Source: Membranipora membranacea (Eukaryota > Bryozoa > Gymnolaemata > Cheilostomatida > Membraniporidae). From it: DNA of 64,000 nucleotides. The notes beneath the pieces are model-generated. The model was given only the letters and a program-made list of their open reading frames with translations, made no database searches and was not told where the DNA came from. The stretch lies in contig OU612068.1 in assembly GCA_914767715.1 (NCBI GenBank), forward strand, positions 11,964,001 to 12,028,000, read 5' to 3'. The position numbers were made by a program, and so were the translations under genes. Below, piece by piece: positions 24,301 through 37,200 of this stretch (position 1 is its first letter; each line of letters begins with the position of its first letter).

Positions 24301-26637
24301 TCTCCGAATACTAACCTGATGATGTGAGTACACTCAGGAGTTAATCTTGAGAAGTTGTCTGCTCAGCTTGTTCAGATTTTTACTGACTTCATCATCAAGT
24401 ACTTGAGTCTTTTCGATCTTTGATTCGGTCCTCAGGTTGATGAGTTGTCTTTCGAGCTCTGCATATTGATCTCGGATTTCATCTAACTGAAAATGAATAG
24501 CAGACATCAGTCCCCAGATCAAATCCTGTCGGCATTGACACTAATATCCCAGCATGGTGGCTGTATATGTACTCAATTTGGATTGCAGTTAGTCGCCATT
24601 ATAGAGTCCAATATATCTGCAGCACACAAAACCACAAAACTCTCAAAACATACAGAAGATATCTAAGCATTGTAACTCAAGAGTGGTTAAATGGTTGAGG
24701 GTAGAGACTTGTGATCCGAAGAGTTAGACCAATTACCCGTAGCAGGCAGTCATTCATGATTTGAATGTGACGTCATTCAGCTTAGCTAAGAAAAGAAGGA
24801 ACAAAAGATATTTCAGGTCCAATTGAGGTCCGCCCACAGGCCACAGTGCGGTTGCACAAAACCCCAAATCTCCTAGTGTAAAAGGATGCCGGAAATTGTA
24901 CTATAAAGCAGGTATAACTCTTCAATCACTAAAAGTTTGAACTGAAATATCATCTTTTTACCTAGTCAAAGAATGGCAGTACAATAGCTTTACATAATGC
25001 TAGATAACATATGTATACCAGAGTTGCAACTTTGGAACTTATACGCAAAAAATTTAAACAAGCACACCGACATGAGCAGAATAGAAATGTAGTCAGAAGC
25101 ACTCGTGTTTGTTTCACAATGCTGACCCCTAGTTAGGTAAATTAACCAGCAATTCTCACCTGCCTATCTCTTGCTTGATGAAGTTTTACTATCATCTCAT
25201 CTGTTTTATCATCAAACTCAGATAACTCATTGGTCAGAGTCTTTTCCACCTCAAGAAAACTCTCCTCTTTATCAAACACCCAAACTTTCTTATGATTGAT
25301 GACCTCAATCAAGGCAGCGGCCAACTTATCAAGTGGTATCACAGTGTGGATAGATCCTACAACAAGATAATACACAGTTGGAGATTGAAACCTGAGTTTT
25401 TTTTTGTTGTGATGAAAAGTTTTCTGCAGTGATCAAAAACAATATTCCGAAATTGCAATTAAAAATAAAAGGACTCAAGGAAATAGCAAAACAAGTATCA
25501 TGGTGATATAACCCAGTGCCATATAGCAACATTGCACTACCATTTTTCTTGAGTAACAGATATTTGCGAAATTTTCCATATTTGGAAACATTTACGTCAT
25601 TCCGAACACAATTGTCAAGAGGTAACATAACAAATTAGGAATTGGTGAAGTATCTCTGTTTTCGAATTTGTAATAATTCAATAGTGAAATATAAGCACGA
25701 TGCAGCTCACCGTCTGTGCAGGACCCTGATCCAGCCATACACTCAACACAGTATACGGCATAGCATTGCTTACACCCAAGAGAATACTGATACTGGCTGT
25801 GCTTCACACAGTATCTGGTCTCTAGCTTCCTGTATTCCTTCTGATATTCCTTCATCGGGATTCTTCTATGGTCATCTAGCGCATCATTGTGACTCTACAA
25901 CAATAACACAATCCAACTCGTAAGTCAATGAGCTGTAATTGTAGAGCACTGCATGGCTGTCCTCAGGTTTGTATGAGAATCATAATTTTCTTGATCTTTA
26001 TCAGGATCTCTAATTTACCTTCAAATGAGAGTCACAGAACTTCTTAGCACAGATGACACAGTAGACCTGAGCATATTTAAATTTCTCATCCTTTCTTTTA
26101 CACACATCACAACAGTTGAACTCATCTATGGGAGCTGTAGCGGAGGGTAGGGCATCGACAGTATCTTCAAACACCATCCTAAACATGAGTAAGAACAGGA
26201 AAATCTTTTCAAATATGAAGTCAAGAAAAACTTGTAACTGCACCATTGAAGGGGATAAAGAAGATAGGGACAATAGTCTGATGCAATTTATACTGTTTAT
26301 GGCTAGCTTTGTATCCATAGCCTGTTTAATCACGATTTGTTAATCAATATTAGATTGATGACCATTGTGGTGCAGGGAATAACATTATATTATTGAGTTG
26401 ATACTGGGAATTAAGCTTTATGGAATATGAGGCAGAAACTCACTTGCAGACAGGGCAGAGAATGATTTTAGTCTGTTCAGAGTCTTTAGTAAGGCAAGTC
26501 ACACAGAATATATGTCCAGGACTGCATGGTAACCTCTTCAGGTCATCATTCTCATAACAAAGAATACACTCCAGGAACTCTGCATGCTCTGTGTTATTAT
26601 CAGTACTGCTGCTGCTATCTCCTGCCGCTGCTGCCAT
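21353..26637 (-). CDS. TRIM-type protein (RING, two B-boxes, coiled coil, propeller-like C-terminus) with an in-frame TGA
   Basis: Eight exons keep frame at every junction: 26444-26637, 26019-26178, 25711-25894, 25160-25356, 24316-24486, 22512-22630, 21956-22329 and 21353-21486. Residues 22-64 form a C3HC4-type RING (CILC, LPCSPGHIFCVTC, CPVC), expected to give E3 ubiquitin ligase activity. Next come a B-box-1-like zinc site (CCDVC ... YCVIC ... CDSH) and B-box 2 (CVKH ... CKQC ... CVEC ... H), then coiled coil from exons 4-6. Exons 7-8 resemble NHL/WD-type propeller blades (VLEDGNVVYAD, GRYVLAT, KIWILDVNSG). Read through, the protein is 510 residues. However, TGA at 24334-24336 in exon 5 lies upstream of a good donor that is in frame, so translation would stop after about 295 residues, leaving only RING, B-boxes and part of the coil. 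The exon 6 donor was chosen as GTAAAA at 22511 because it alone keeps frame. Confidence 0.8.
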
Positions 26638-26639
26638 GA

Positions 26640-29600
26640 TTCCTGAAGCATAAAAATCATAAGAATTTATCTATCAATGCTGAAATGACACCTTGACTGG
26701 TCACGACTGACGAGTACGTGAATGCTCATGTGAGATCTTCTTTGACAGTTTTGAGACAATAGGTGGGGCTTACAGTGTTGAGACAATATATGGAGCTTAC
26801 AGTCTCAAGATGTTGTTGGGCTGTCTTGGGGGTTAATGTATACCAAAGTTGAAAGATTCGGGTGAATATCAATACAGCTTATAAAACAACGACACCACGA
26901 GAAAGTTCCCCTTCAGCATACTCTACATACTACTACGTAATCATACAGGTGGCTGGCTAGGCATCCCTCCATAATCATTCGGCACACCCCGGTAACCAAC
27001 TGCTGATATACAACAATATATCGATGGACTAGCCTTATCTCAGCGATTAATTTTTACAGATAAATAATGTAAATAGAGAAGGCTACAGTAGCAATAAAAA
27101 ACTTTCCTGGTTTGGGCAAGTTGCCAACACCGTTATTGAATTGTGACTTTAGCAACTGGTTGGGGAAATAACGTAATTATAATTTTTGAGCTTGGCATAG
27201 GTTTAATGACCAGCGACGGACAAATCAGGAGTTTGCACCAACGGGCACCACTGAGTACCAAACCCATGACCTTGAAGTCAAGATTCCAGCGCACTACCAA
27301 CTGAGCTTTTCCTGATAGGTGGTCAATACAACCATATTGCCAGTATATCTACAACATTGAAGTTGGTTACCATCAAAGTATTAGTATTATTGACATGTAA
27401 GACAAAATCAATCATCTTTGAGCTTTCTATTAGATGTACATATATATATGCCTTTTGGCGCCTCCACTCAGATTTAGCCCGAGTTACTCAGGTTTTTGGC
27501 TTCAACTCAGAGGATTTTAGAATATTAGCTAAAAACTCAGATTTTGCCTCATATTTATCAAAGTTGGGGAATTCCTCTCGTTGTGGCCTAGTTGTATGAT
27601 TATAAAGAAACAATTTTATGCTGTGATATATGAAATACATTAACCAGGATGAATTTTACAGTGATCCTATATCAATGATCTCTGCTAACAACACTAAAAA
27701 ACCAGTATCATTCGCAGCCTAAATTGCTCTCTAGGCTTTGGCGGCCGGACCCATTGAGGAGGCTAACAGAGCTCTAAAATTGTAAGCTGATTGTGCACAG
27801 GGTGTTTCATGCCTTTGAAATGCTGCCTGCCGGTTGATTTATTTCCCCAACTAGCTGTAAAAAACAACAACAAGGAACTAGAGGGCTGTCATCCGTTAGT
27901 GTCTGGTAATGTCTTAATAACAGTATAGTGTCCAGGAAGCAGGAAGTATTTCCCAACTCTCTGTACAAATGTCATGAACGAAATGTCTACTAGTAAGTAA
28001 GCCAGAGTCAGCCAGTATAACTTAACATATAGTGCCAGAGCATACATGACAAGTTGGTAGACCTAGAAATCAGGAGGTCTCCGCGGACGAACTCTCAACC
28101 CGGAGTACCACTCTGCGCGTCCCGCAGTGATGGTGTAATTTGGCCCTTGTTGTCATTTATTTTAAGCCAAAACTAGAGCGTTCATATTATGAAATGCGTA
28201 ATTTTACCTGATTTTACAAATAATATTGTTGCACTTTATCCGAACGAGGAGAGATAGTATGTTAATAGGCAATTATATCTAGGTATATGTGCTGTGGGGG
28301 AAGGAAAACATAGTTTTTTCTTGCAACTAGAAGCTTAAAAAGTTTACTGGGTGAAGGAAGCTGAAAAAAGGGAGGAAAAAGGGAGATAGGGAGGAGGTGG
28401 AAAATACCCCTAAAAACTGGGAGGCTCCCTACCAAAAAGGGAGACTTGTCAGGTATGTGCCAGAGAGTGAAGGTGCATGGAGCTCGCCGGATTTGGACTC
28501 AGTTTTGCTCCTGGTATCCTACTTTGGTAGAATAGTAGTACTAAAGTCAAGATAATAATTGAAGCCATGGGTAGTCTCACTCAGAACAAGGAAGAGGGAG
28601 TTCATTGCTTGCTAAGAAGATGGCATGAAGAAGCCAGTTGCCGTTGGCCGCACTGGCTCCTTCCATGCCATCTTCTCACTGTGACTATATGCTGTAGGCT
28701 GTGACTTTCAGTCTATAAGAAAAACACTGCTAATAGTAAGTTCAATCACCTACCCTTTATTGCCTTGGCTGCTCCAGGGAGTTTGGGACTGCTCCTAGCA
28801 CCTGAGTTCTCAGTTCCACCAAAAAGTGAAGAGAGAACTTGAAATTCTAGTAAGTAATCCTGAGAGTGAGAGGATTTGATACCAGCATAAAAATAGAGCT
28901 ATCGATGTCTATGAATGTGAAAGGGGGAATACCCACATAGCTTGAGTCAATGTATATACAATTGGCCAATGAGACCGACTAATTTCCCATATCATCCAAT
29001 CAAAATCATTATTATATCTATATATAAGTCTGTCGCTTTAGTGAGCACACTCAAAGTATTTCTCTGCATTTCCGGTACTATTTTGAAGTAAGAGAATTCC
29101 CACTATAATTGTAAATAATCACAAGAAGACTAACTTTATAAGTGACTGGACTGGCTCATTTCCTCTTCACAATTTGATCCCATGGTGAAATTGTGATATA
29201 TATGAGGTGAGATAGGCACAGAAAGGATTTAGAGTGTTGTGTATTTGTGAATTAAGATATATATGGAACTGAAAATTCTTGAAGTGTATTGTCTATTGAC
29301 ATGAATGATGAATAATGGGTCCTTTTGAGCCCTGTTTAATTCAGTACAAAAATATGAGGGAGCATTCAAGTCTTTGACCTACTTTCAATCTCCTCTGATG
29401 ATGGGTGTAGGTAGACAGGATGTTGTTTAGGGCATGGCTTACAGAACCCAAGGCCTTTACAGTAGTGGATGCAGTTAATTGTCAGTTCTGGAAGAACACC
29501 TGGAGTTCCGCTTAAAAGAGCTATCTGTTTAGAATAAATTGTCCATTCGGCAGTGCTAACTGGCCGTCCATTTCACTTTGCATCAATCTCAAAGTGTGAC

Positions 29601-30040
29601 TGTCACGAAACCATCCGGATGCCCATTTAGCAACCGGCGGTTGTCCTCATGGCATCCCGTGGAGGCCAAATAAGCATCTGGCTGTCACTCAGACATCCGG
29701 ATGGGTTCGTGAACCTGATGATGTGTGTCTACAACGCATTCTTCTCTGTTACAAAGCCATCCCGCAGTTGCCAAATAGGCATCCGGATCCTTGACCAGTC
29801 GTTGATGATGGGTGCGGGAAAAAAAACCATGTTACAGCCACAATCAATTGTGTTAGTAATAAAATCCACTATGGGTAAGAAAACTGTGTTGGTTATCAAT
29901 TTGAAGATTTGAAATTGAAATTTGGTTGACTATGTCTTTTAAAAGCGAAATTTTACAGCCGATCAAAGTTTGATGAGGGAAATTTGGATAGTAAACTCTA
30001 GACACCCACTTTATATCTTTCTCTGTCTCTTTTCATACAG
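26640..30040. other. divergent intergenic region between the TRIM-type gene and its paralogue
   Basis: It holds a SINE head (27240-27316), a short imperfect hairpin (28616-28675) and a small inverted repeat with CATCCGGATG cores (29604-29622 against 29692-29710). No RING or B-box exons of the plus-strand paralogue were found. Other open frames are unsupported. Confidence 0.45.
27240..27316 (-). mobile_element. tRNA-derived SINE head
   Basis: On minus, AGCTCAGTTGGTAGTGCGCT is an A-box region like tRNA. About 30 bases on is a degenerate B box (ATGGGTTTGGTACTCAG). Stems do not pair as in a real tRNA. Confidence 0.5.
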
Positions 30041-32359
30041 GGTTACACCACACTAAGCCTTCCCTTAGATGACTTAGAAACTTCACTAAATGAAGTTATC
30101 AATCTATTGATGAGAAGATCTGGATAATTGATAAAGAAGAGAGTTTTCTTGACATGGAAAAGTGTCTTGCCGATAAGTCATCTGAGTTTGACGGCGAAAC
30201 CAGTGAAATATTAGAAAAACTACATCATCCAAGAGACAAGCAGGTAGAGAAGCTAAAATTGAGTACACATTACAGTTTGTATTATTATTTCATGAATTAG
30301 AGTGATGCTAGTCTTTACTACATAATGACACCTCATGGTAAAAGGTCACAGCAGTCACTCTTCAAAATCAAAGGTTGATAAAACCTATGTCCTAAACTCT
30401 CAGATAAGACTAAGATGATGATAGACACACAATTGTCTCTCCCCTAAGCTATGAGCTGGTGACATAAAAATTTGATTTTATTTAGGTAGTAGTCTATTTT
30501 GGTCAAACGCTTACCTACAAAAAATGATACAGTTGTTGGTATGAAATACACACGCAAATCTCAAGCTGATTTTTTGTGTGATATTCATGCACAATCGCCC
30601 GACCTCATTCCAACTGGTAAGTTCTTTCAGGCCCATGAACCCTTCAACCTAAACAAATTGTTTCCTAATCCATCCCTTGGCTGAATTCATTACACTTCGC
30701 CCTACGATTGGTTCAAGAGAAGTTTGGTTATGGTTTAATGTCTTGCAAGTGAATCATTGTATACAATATTTAATGTGATAACTAGACTGCAACTGAGAAG
30801 AATTAGTTCTCCAATAGTAAACTGTTAAACTATGTGCAAGATTTTCATGAATTGCACAAGAGTGGTTGTCTGCTTTCCTGAAATATGTTTTTGAGTTGTT
30901 GTATTTACTATCATACATCATCCCAAAATGATTATAAGTCTAGTGATATATCATTCTGAAGACTTTGTTACATTACCCATATTTTGCTCCTGTTTTCAAG
31001 GTGGACGTAATAAAGGGATTTTATTAACATGAAAATAGAGAAAAGTTGATGAATCAGGTAAGCAGCACCCTCAAGGGACCTTTTGGTTAACCGATCAGGC
31101 GTTATTATCAAACTTATGTATCAGAAACAGACACGACAGTCACATACAAATACGTTCAATGATTGCATAATGCTGTGATATTGCCCGCATTCACCTAGCA
31201 ACAAGCATATGGACTTATTAAACTTGTTGACGGTTTCATCTGTAGAATGAATGACTTATATTTTGTGTTGTCAGTTCGCTCACTATCAAGCTATGCAGTA
31301 TTCTATATTCTGTATTATTTATTAAATAAATCATGAGGCAGGATAACCTTCATAACAAGTTTATTCTACAATATATATTAGGCTTTTCGACAACCATTTT
31401 TGTTTTTGACAGAGAAGCCTGATACTATGACCTGTCAGATTGTCCAATCAGAAGACTTTCCCCCCCTCACTATTCGGCCGAGCCAACGAAATGTACCATT
31501 ACCAACAGCAATGAAACTTTTGAGAACCTAGAAGGCTGGTTGCTACCCTTTATCTGTGTGTCATCACAATAGAATCACATATGTTGGAGACTGCTCAATC
31601 GAAAGGATAAAAGCGGACAGAAAAATCCAGAATCATTTCATTGAGACTTTTTTATATGGGAGCAGCGTGAAGATATTTGATGAAGAACTATATGTGGCAG
31701 TTTGTGACATTTATACTTATGAATTCATAGAGCAGAGAAATTGGGAACATGAAGGTAGTGATGACTATGTGAACCAACATGCAGTCTGTGGTGGTAATAT
31801 TATACTCTCTAACCGACAAAGTAGCACCATAACAGATTACAACCAAACCGGAGATACAAACAAATCTATCAAACTTCCTCAGGCTATCGATGGTGAAGTC
31901 GCCATGACTGCAGGACAAAACTTTGTCATTGTGTCACACTTAGGATACAAACACAGGTGAAACTTTATGGACGTCAAGACTTGTTCAGAAGGCGCAAGGA
32001 GTCGCTCTTCTAAGAGACAGATATGTGTTAGTAACTAACGATGACCGAGATACTAGGATCTGGATTCAAAACTACGAGACTGGTAAGAGTAGTATGGTTC
32101 TAACAGCGAGGTTCTTTGAACCTGTTTAATGTCTCTTTTATAACTTTGAGCAACGCAACCAACAAAACCTGTCATTTTGTCTGCCCAGATTATTTACCAT
32201 ATTTCAATGTACCTAGCAAGCCACTTATTACGAATCTTTGAAATATTCTAGGTTACACATTTGGTGAACTATTTGGTGAGACCAAAGATAAAAATTCAAG
32301 GAAACTTGACATTCACACATTATGAATCCTGAACAGTGGAGTTTTACCAACTCAGCTAA
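30041..32359 (+). pseudogene. 5'-truncated, frameshifted paralogue of the TRIM-type gene
   Basis: 30041-30243 matches exon 4 of the minus-strand gene (shared WIIDKEESFL, SSEFD, LHHPRDKQ before GTAGAG), but a block of 17 bases replaces 12 and breaks the frame. 31500-32085 matches the propeller exon: an open frame at 31556-31960, then a frame change, then RYVLVTNDDRDTRIWI and a GTAAGA donor. 32252-32359 matches the last exon (start GYTFGELFGET, end EFYQLS and TAA) with one more frameshift after the His-Thr-Leu codons. RING and B-box exons are absent. Several independent frame breaks argue for a pseudogene rather than sequencing error. It points away from the intact copy, as in an inverted duplication. 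Confidence 0.75.
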
Positions 32360-34280
32360 CAGTAACCAAAGGTAAGAATAGACAATATAATCGTCGATTC
32401 AATAGCAGTTTGTGCTTCTACTTGTAATTCTGATTGGAAGGATACTGCTAGATACCTGTGATATTCATATTTATGTTTAAAGGATTTCCGGCTCTGATTT
32501 TGACCCGTAGCAAGCTGGCTTCCCTTACCTGTCACATAAACAGCCAACCCTGTGAATACAGTTTTGTTTGCAAGTCCACTGGCCTAAAATAGGCAATGAT
32601 AACTCTATGATAGGAGTTTAGTTCCAGTAGAACGTTTGCCATTTAAGAGCACTGACCACACAGAATATTAAATGTTTGTAGGGAGACAAGCTGGTCAATA
32701 GAGGCAAGCTGGAAACTATAGTCATGCTGGAACATAGCTGTGTACTGGAGTGAAAGTCAGTTTTCAAGTTAGTCACCATGTTTGCATATCAGAAGTAATT
32801 ATGACTCTATGTGACCATCCAAAAGCGATCAAAAACAATATTTTCATCAGTTACATTATATATAATAAGATATTTTCTTTTTTTTTACATTTAATTATTG
32901 CGAATTTATTTCAATAAATTGTCACTAACATGTTGAGCCCTCTCCTCAAAAATCTGCATCATGTTGTGGCGCAAGCTCTATATACCTTTAGCTAAGCTAA
33001 GTTTGAAACGTAACACAACCAGAGACTATATCCATTGTCTCTGAGATAACTACCGGCTTATTTACTTGTAAAAGAGTTGTGCTCCTATTGATCAGATGGA
33101 GATAACTCTTATAACAGAATTGAGCTGGAGAAAGTAGCCAAGGCCGAGGGATTGCCAAAATGGTTACTGATTGAAGATTGCATGCCAAATCTAAATAATG
33201 TGTTAAATCATTACCCCTTAACCATTTTCCCTATGAGAATAATCTTCAGACGTCATTACCACGCAAGAATACATTCTCACTCGACGCTGATACTTCGTTT
33301 GCAAAAAATAGGCAATCTTAATTGAAGGATTAATTGAATCTTTCAATCTTACATCTAATGCTTCCTCTTCTACTGGTCATGCATTCCTGTTTACCTCTCC
33401 TATCTTCTGGAGGAGGGAGGAGAGGGTGCAATATTTTTGGGGCTGAAACTAATCAACCTCAAGCCAGTTGATAGACTGATTTATTCAGAAAGTCTAAGTG
33501 TCACTGTAATTGAAGGATTCTTGAAAGGGTCCATCCGATTGCTTTTAGATTTAGAGGCATAAGAAAAGCATTGCAGGAAGTTAATGTGATCTAGCTCTTT
33601 ATACCATTTGAACCACACCATAAATCTGTTGAAAAAGATGTCTGTGAACATCTACTTATTCGTGATTTAGCATTAAAAACTGGTTGATTACATTCTGTCC
33701 TGAGATAAAACGGAAAAATGCAATGCTTTTGCCTTGATGTGGCATTAATTTGAGTTATTGCAGCAAGTTTGCCAAGTAATTTGGGTTATTATCCTCCCTC
33801 GGATGCTTGACAAAGACAGGTGACAATTCTGACTAGGCACTGTACCCACCTCACCTCAATTAGAATCAACCCCTCTAATGGACGCTCTCAGCACATAGCT
33901 TCATCATTTTATAGGAATGAAGCATAATGTTATGGTGTATGACTGTGCCTTATCTCAGACATGAAAAAAAAAACAATTATGCGTGTTTCTGGTTGCATTC
34001 CCAATACGATAATCAAGTTGGTTCTATCGTAGGCACAACATTATTGCTATACCAGGCACTATACAGGCGCCTTTTAGCAAATTAGTTAGTGATAGTTGGT
34101 TTCAACCAGAGAAGCTAGTTAGTATGAGCGATAAGATAATTCTTGGTCACAAGCCAAGGAAATACATTTTGGTTTATGGATTACACTGTTTTTATGCCAA
34201 ATACCATGATGATAAAAAACGCCACAAAGCCATCATTGAGATTTATGGCCAAGATAAAAGTAATACTTGAAGCTTTTGCC
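32360..34280. other. intergenic stretch with a dispersed non-coding repeat
   Basis: 33470-33800 resembles 38400-38610 (shared GCATTAATTTGAGTTATT, ACTGATT...CAGAAAG and TCACTGTAAT). No gene recognised. Confidence 0.45.
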
Positions 34281-37200
34281 ATGGAATCGGTTAATATAAC
34301 AAACACAAGATTCGAGATACCTAAGCAGATCACCACACGCTCCGGTACCAAAAAGAAGCATTTCATAAAGATGGTGAGTTTTTTAGTTAATACACTATTA
34401 TTATTCTCACTCATTGAAGTTTTGCAGGGTCTCTGTAAATGCAGCGGGTAGTCATAGGTAGTAATGGAACCAACTCTCTCGTGGAAAGTTTCTATGGTAA
34501 AACAAGCAACATTTGAACTGTCCAGTCAAGTCTGTAAACTCTAGTCTACTGATGCCCAGTGACCAGTCAAGTCATCCTGGTTTCATATATCCCTGTCAAT
34601 TTCGAACCGGGTACGGGTATTTTATTCCATATAGTGTAGCTTTCAAACCATTTTAGTACCATTATTATACGCTGTGCCTTTTGAATTTTCTTCAGGATAT
34701 CGAGATTAAGAAGACTGGTAGCAGCAGCAGCCCATCCTCACGTCTACTGGTGGTCACTACTCTAGTGTTAACTCTGCTGCTGACTATAACAGTGTCAGCA
34801 GTTATATACTTATCTGTGGGGCAGCAAAATACTGTCAGTGAACTGAAGAACACCACACCAGAGTTTGTGAGACACGGAACTCTGCAGTCTGTCACAGATG
34901 GAGTTTGTTGTTAAGGATAATCGTTTCATCGTATCAATATCTTTCCCAACTAGGTTCAAAAGACCAATGACATTATTATGTCAACGGTTTTGAGTGTCAA
35001 TAGCTGAACCTTACTGAGTTCTAAACCTAAATATATTCCTACGTAAAGGTTACATCATGTTTGACCCAATTTGCGCGCACTCTGGCTGTTTCCTCTCCGC
35101 TGGTAGCCGCTGCAAGCTAGAAAAGAATTGCAACTCCAAATGCTGGCAAAATGGATTATCCTTGATGTAGGAAGATAGTTAGTGCCAAACTCTCCGATCT
35201 TTATATTATGTTGTACACTGCTACACACTTAGCAAGAATCTTACACACCGTTTATTTGAATTGCATCACATTGATGATCTATGAACTAAGAATGGTTCAG
35301 TTTTACTGTAATACTTGAGTTATTTTTCAGGAAATGAAGTCAGAAGAGATTTTATTTTACAAAGAGGACAATATAGTTGTTTACAAAGATAAAGACAGCT
35401 CCTTTGCAGCTCGTGACTTTGTGAGATCTCAAGTTCTCACAGCTCAGGAGATTTCAGATAAAGAGAATGGAGCCAGGTGATACCAGACGACGTCAACCAC
35501 TTCAAAATAATGTATATAATTAAAGTCCAACCTCCGCCTTTTTGGAGGGGATTAAACGCTGACATTTGAATAATGTATATAATTAAAGCCCAACCTCCAC
35601 CTTTTTGGAGGGGATTAAACGCTGACATTTGAATAATATACATAATTAAAACCTTTTTATTAGACATAAATTAAAGCCCAACCTACGTCTTTTTGGAGGT
35701 TTCAAACGCAAACATTTAAATGATATAGATAATTAAAACCTTTTTATCAGAAACAAAATCTAAATCAAATCTCCGCTTTTGTCAAGAGGATGGGCAAATG
35801 CAATCTCCGGTTTTTTGGCCATGCGCACCCACCGTGGTGAACCCCTGTGCATATAAAAACCGGGGGAACATCAAGGCAGGTCAGTTCTTTTTGGAGAGCC
35901 CTCAGCAGCATATCACTCTGCAATATTTTGATATTACTATTATTTTGGAATGTATTACTATTATTATGGAGCGTATTACCATTTTGGAGCATACTACGAC
36001 TTACTGTTTTGGAGTTGACCTATTCTGACCTTTTGCACAGGAAACTTTGACGGTATGATAGAGCATGGTTTATTTTTTACAATGACTGTTTAAACTTATT
36101 TCCACCATTTAATCAAAATAAAGTCTTATTTCAATGTCGAAAGGCATCTCAACTATGAGCCATTAGTAAATTGAACTAACATCTGCTTGTAACAAAATTC
36201 TAAAGAACAATGTTGTGGATAAATTTGATTAGGTAAACAAAACACTTTTTGTATGGAGTTGCCTTCTTTCTCAACGGGAGGAATTTAACTCCATACAAAA
36301 TAAACATGAGCAAAATGAATGAAATAGTGGTATCTGTTCTGTTCGGGTATTCGGCCCCAAGTGGGTCGAATATGCGACAACTTCAACAAGGTAATCTATA
36401 TTATGTATACATATTGATGACAATACAGGGCACTTTCAATTTTGACAATCATTGTCATAAAGTTTGCCAAGCATAAAAGCTACGGGCAAATATTTAGCAT
36501 TATTAATAATATGCATAAAATTCCAGCCCTATGTATATTTTTACTAAAAATTGAGTAAAAAACAAACTCAAAATTTTGTGGAAATGCTTTTGATAAACAA
36601 AGTTCACTGCAAGTAAATTTTAATTAATTGTCCACCTTTACCAATACTATTTGGAATATCAGGTGTGCGATGTGGTGTATACTGATGAAATAGATGTAGT
36701 ACTACTTCTAATACGTTTATGGTGTGCGAGATGGATTTTAACGGTCGTCCGGCCTTTGCTAACTTGACCTGTAGCAACAGGTATATGGAATTCACTTTTC
36801 TGGTGAGAATATTTGATAATAAAACTCATGTCATGTTCCTCTTGATAGGGAATATATTTCAAGAAGGATGAGAACAATGGTGGTCAGTGTTACCTACTTC
36901 CTGTTTCTTCTACACCAGAGGCAGGGAGGGGAGTTGAGAATTTTCTTGCAGTGAATGACAACATCACATTGACATCAGAGGTTGAAGAGTTCAAAGTTTT
37001 GGAGGGAGAGATAGCCGACACTAGTTTTATACCGCGTGTTGTACAAGATGAATGTCACAGTGGCTACAGATGGTTAGCAAAGACTACTCACACAGGTCAT
37101 CAAGGACAGCCCCCCTCCCCCTTTACAATCATGATTCATTATAGGATTGTATACAATAGTTATAGGATTTACTGTATATTACGCACAGGTCAAGTGAGGA

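Noticed and set aside
34124-34264. 47-codon frame starting ATGAGCGATAAG as the first exon of BRICHOS copy 2
   Set aside because: It ends in a stop and is out of frame. The ATG at 34281 has a better Kozak context and splices in phase.
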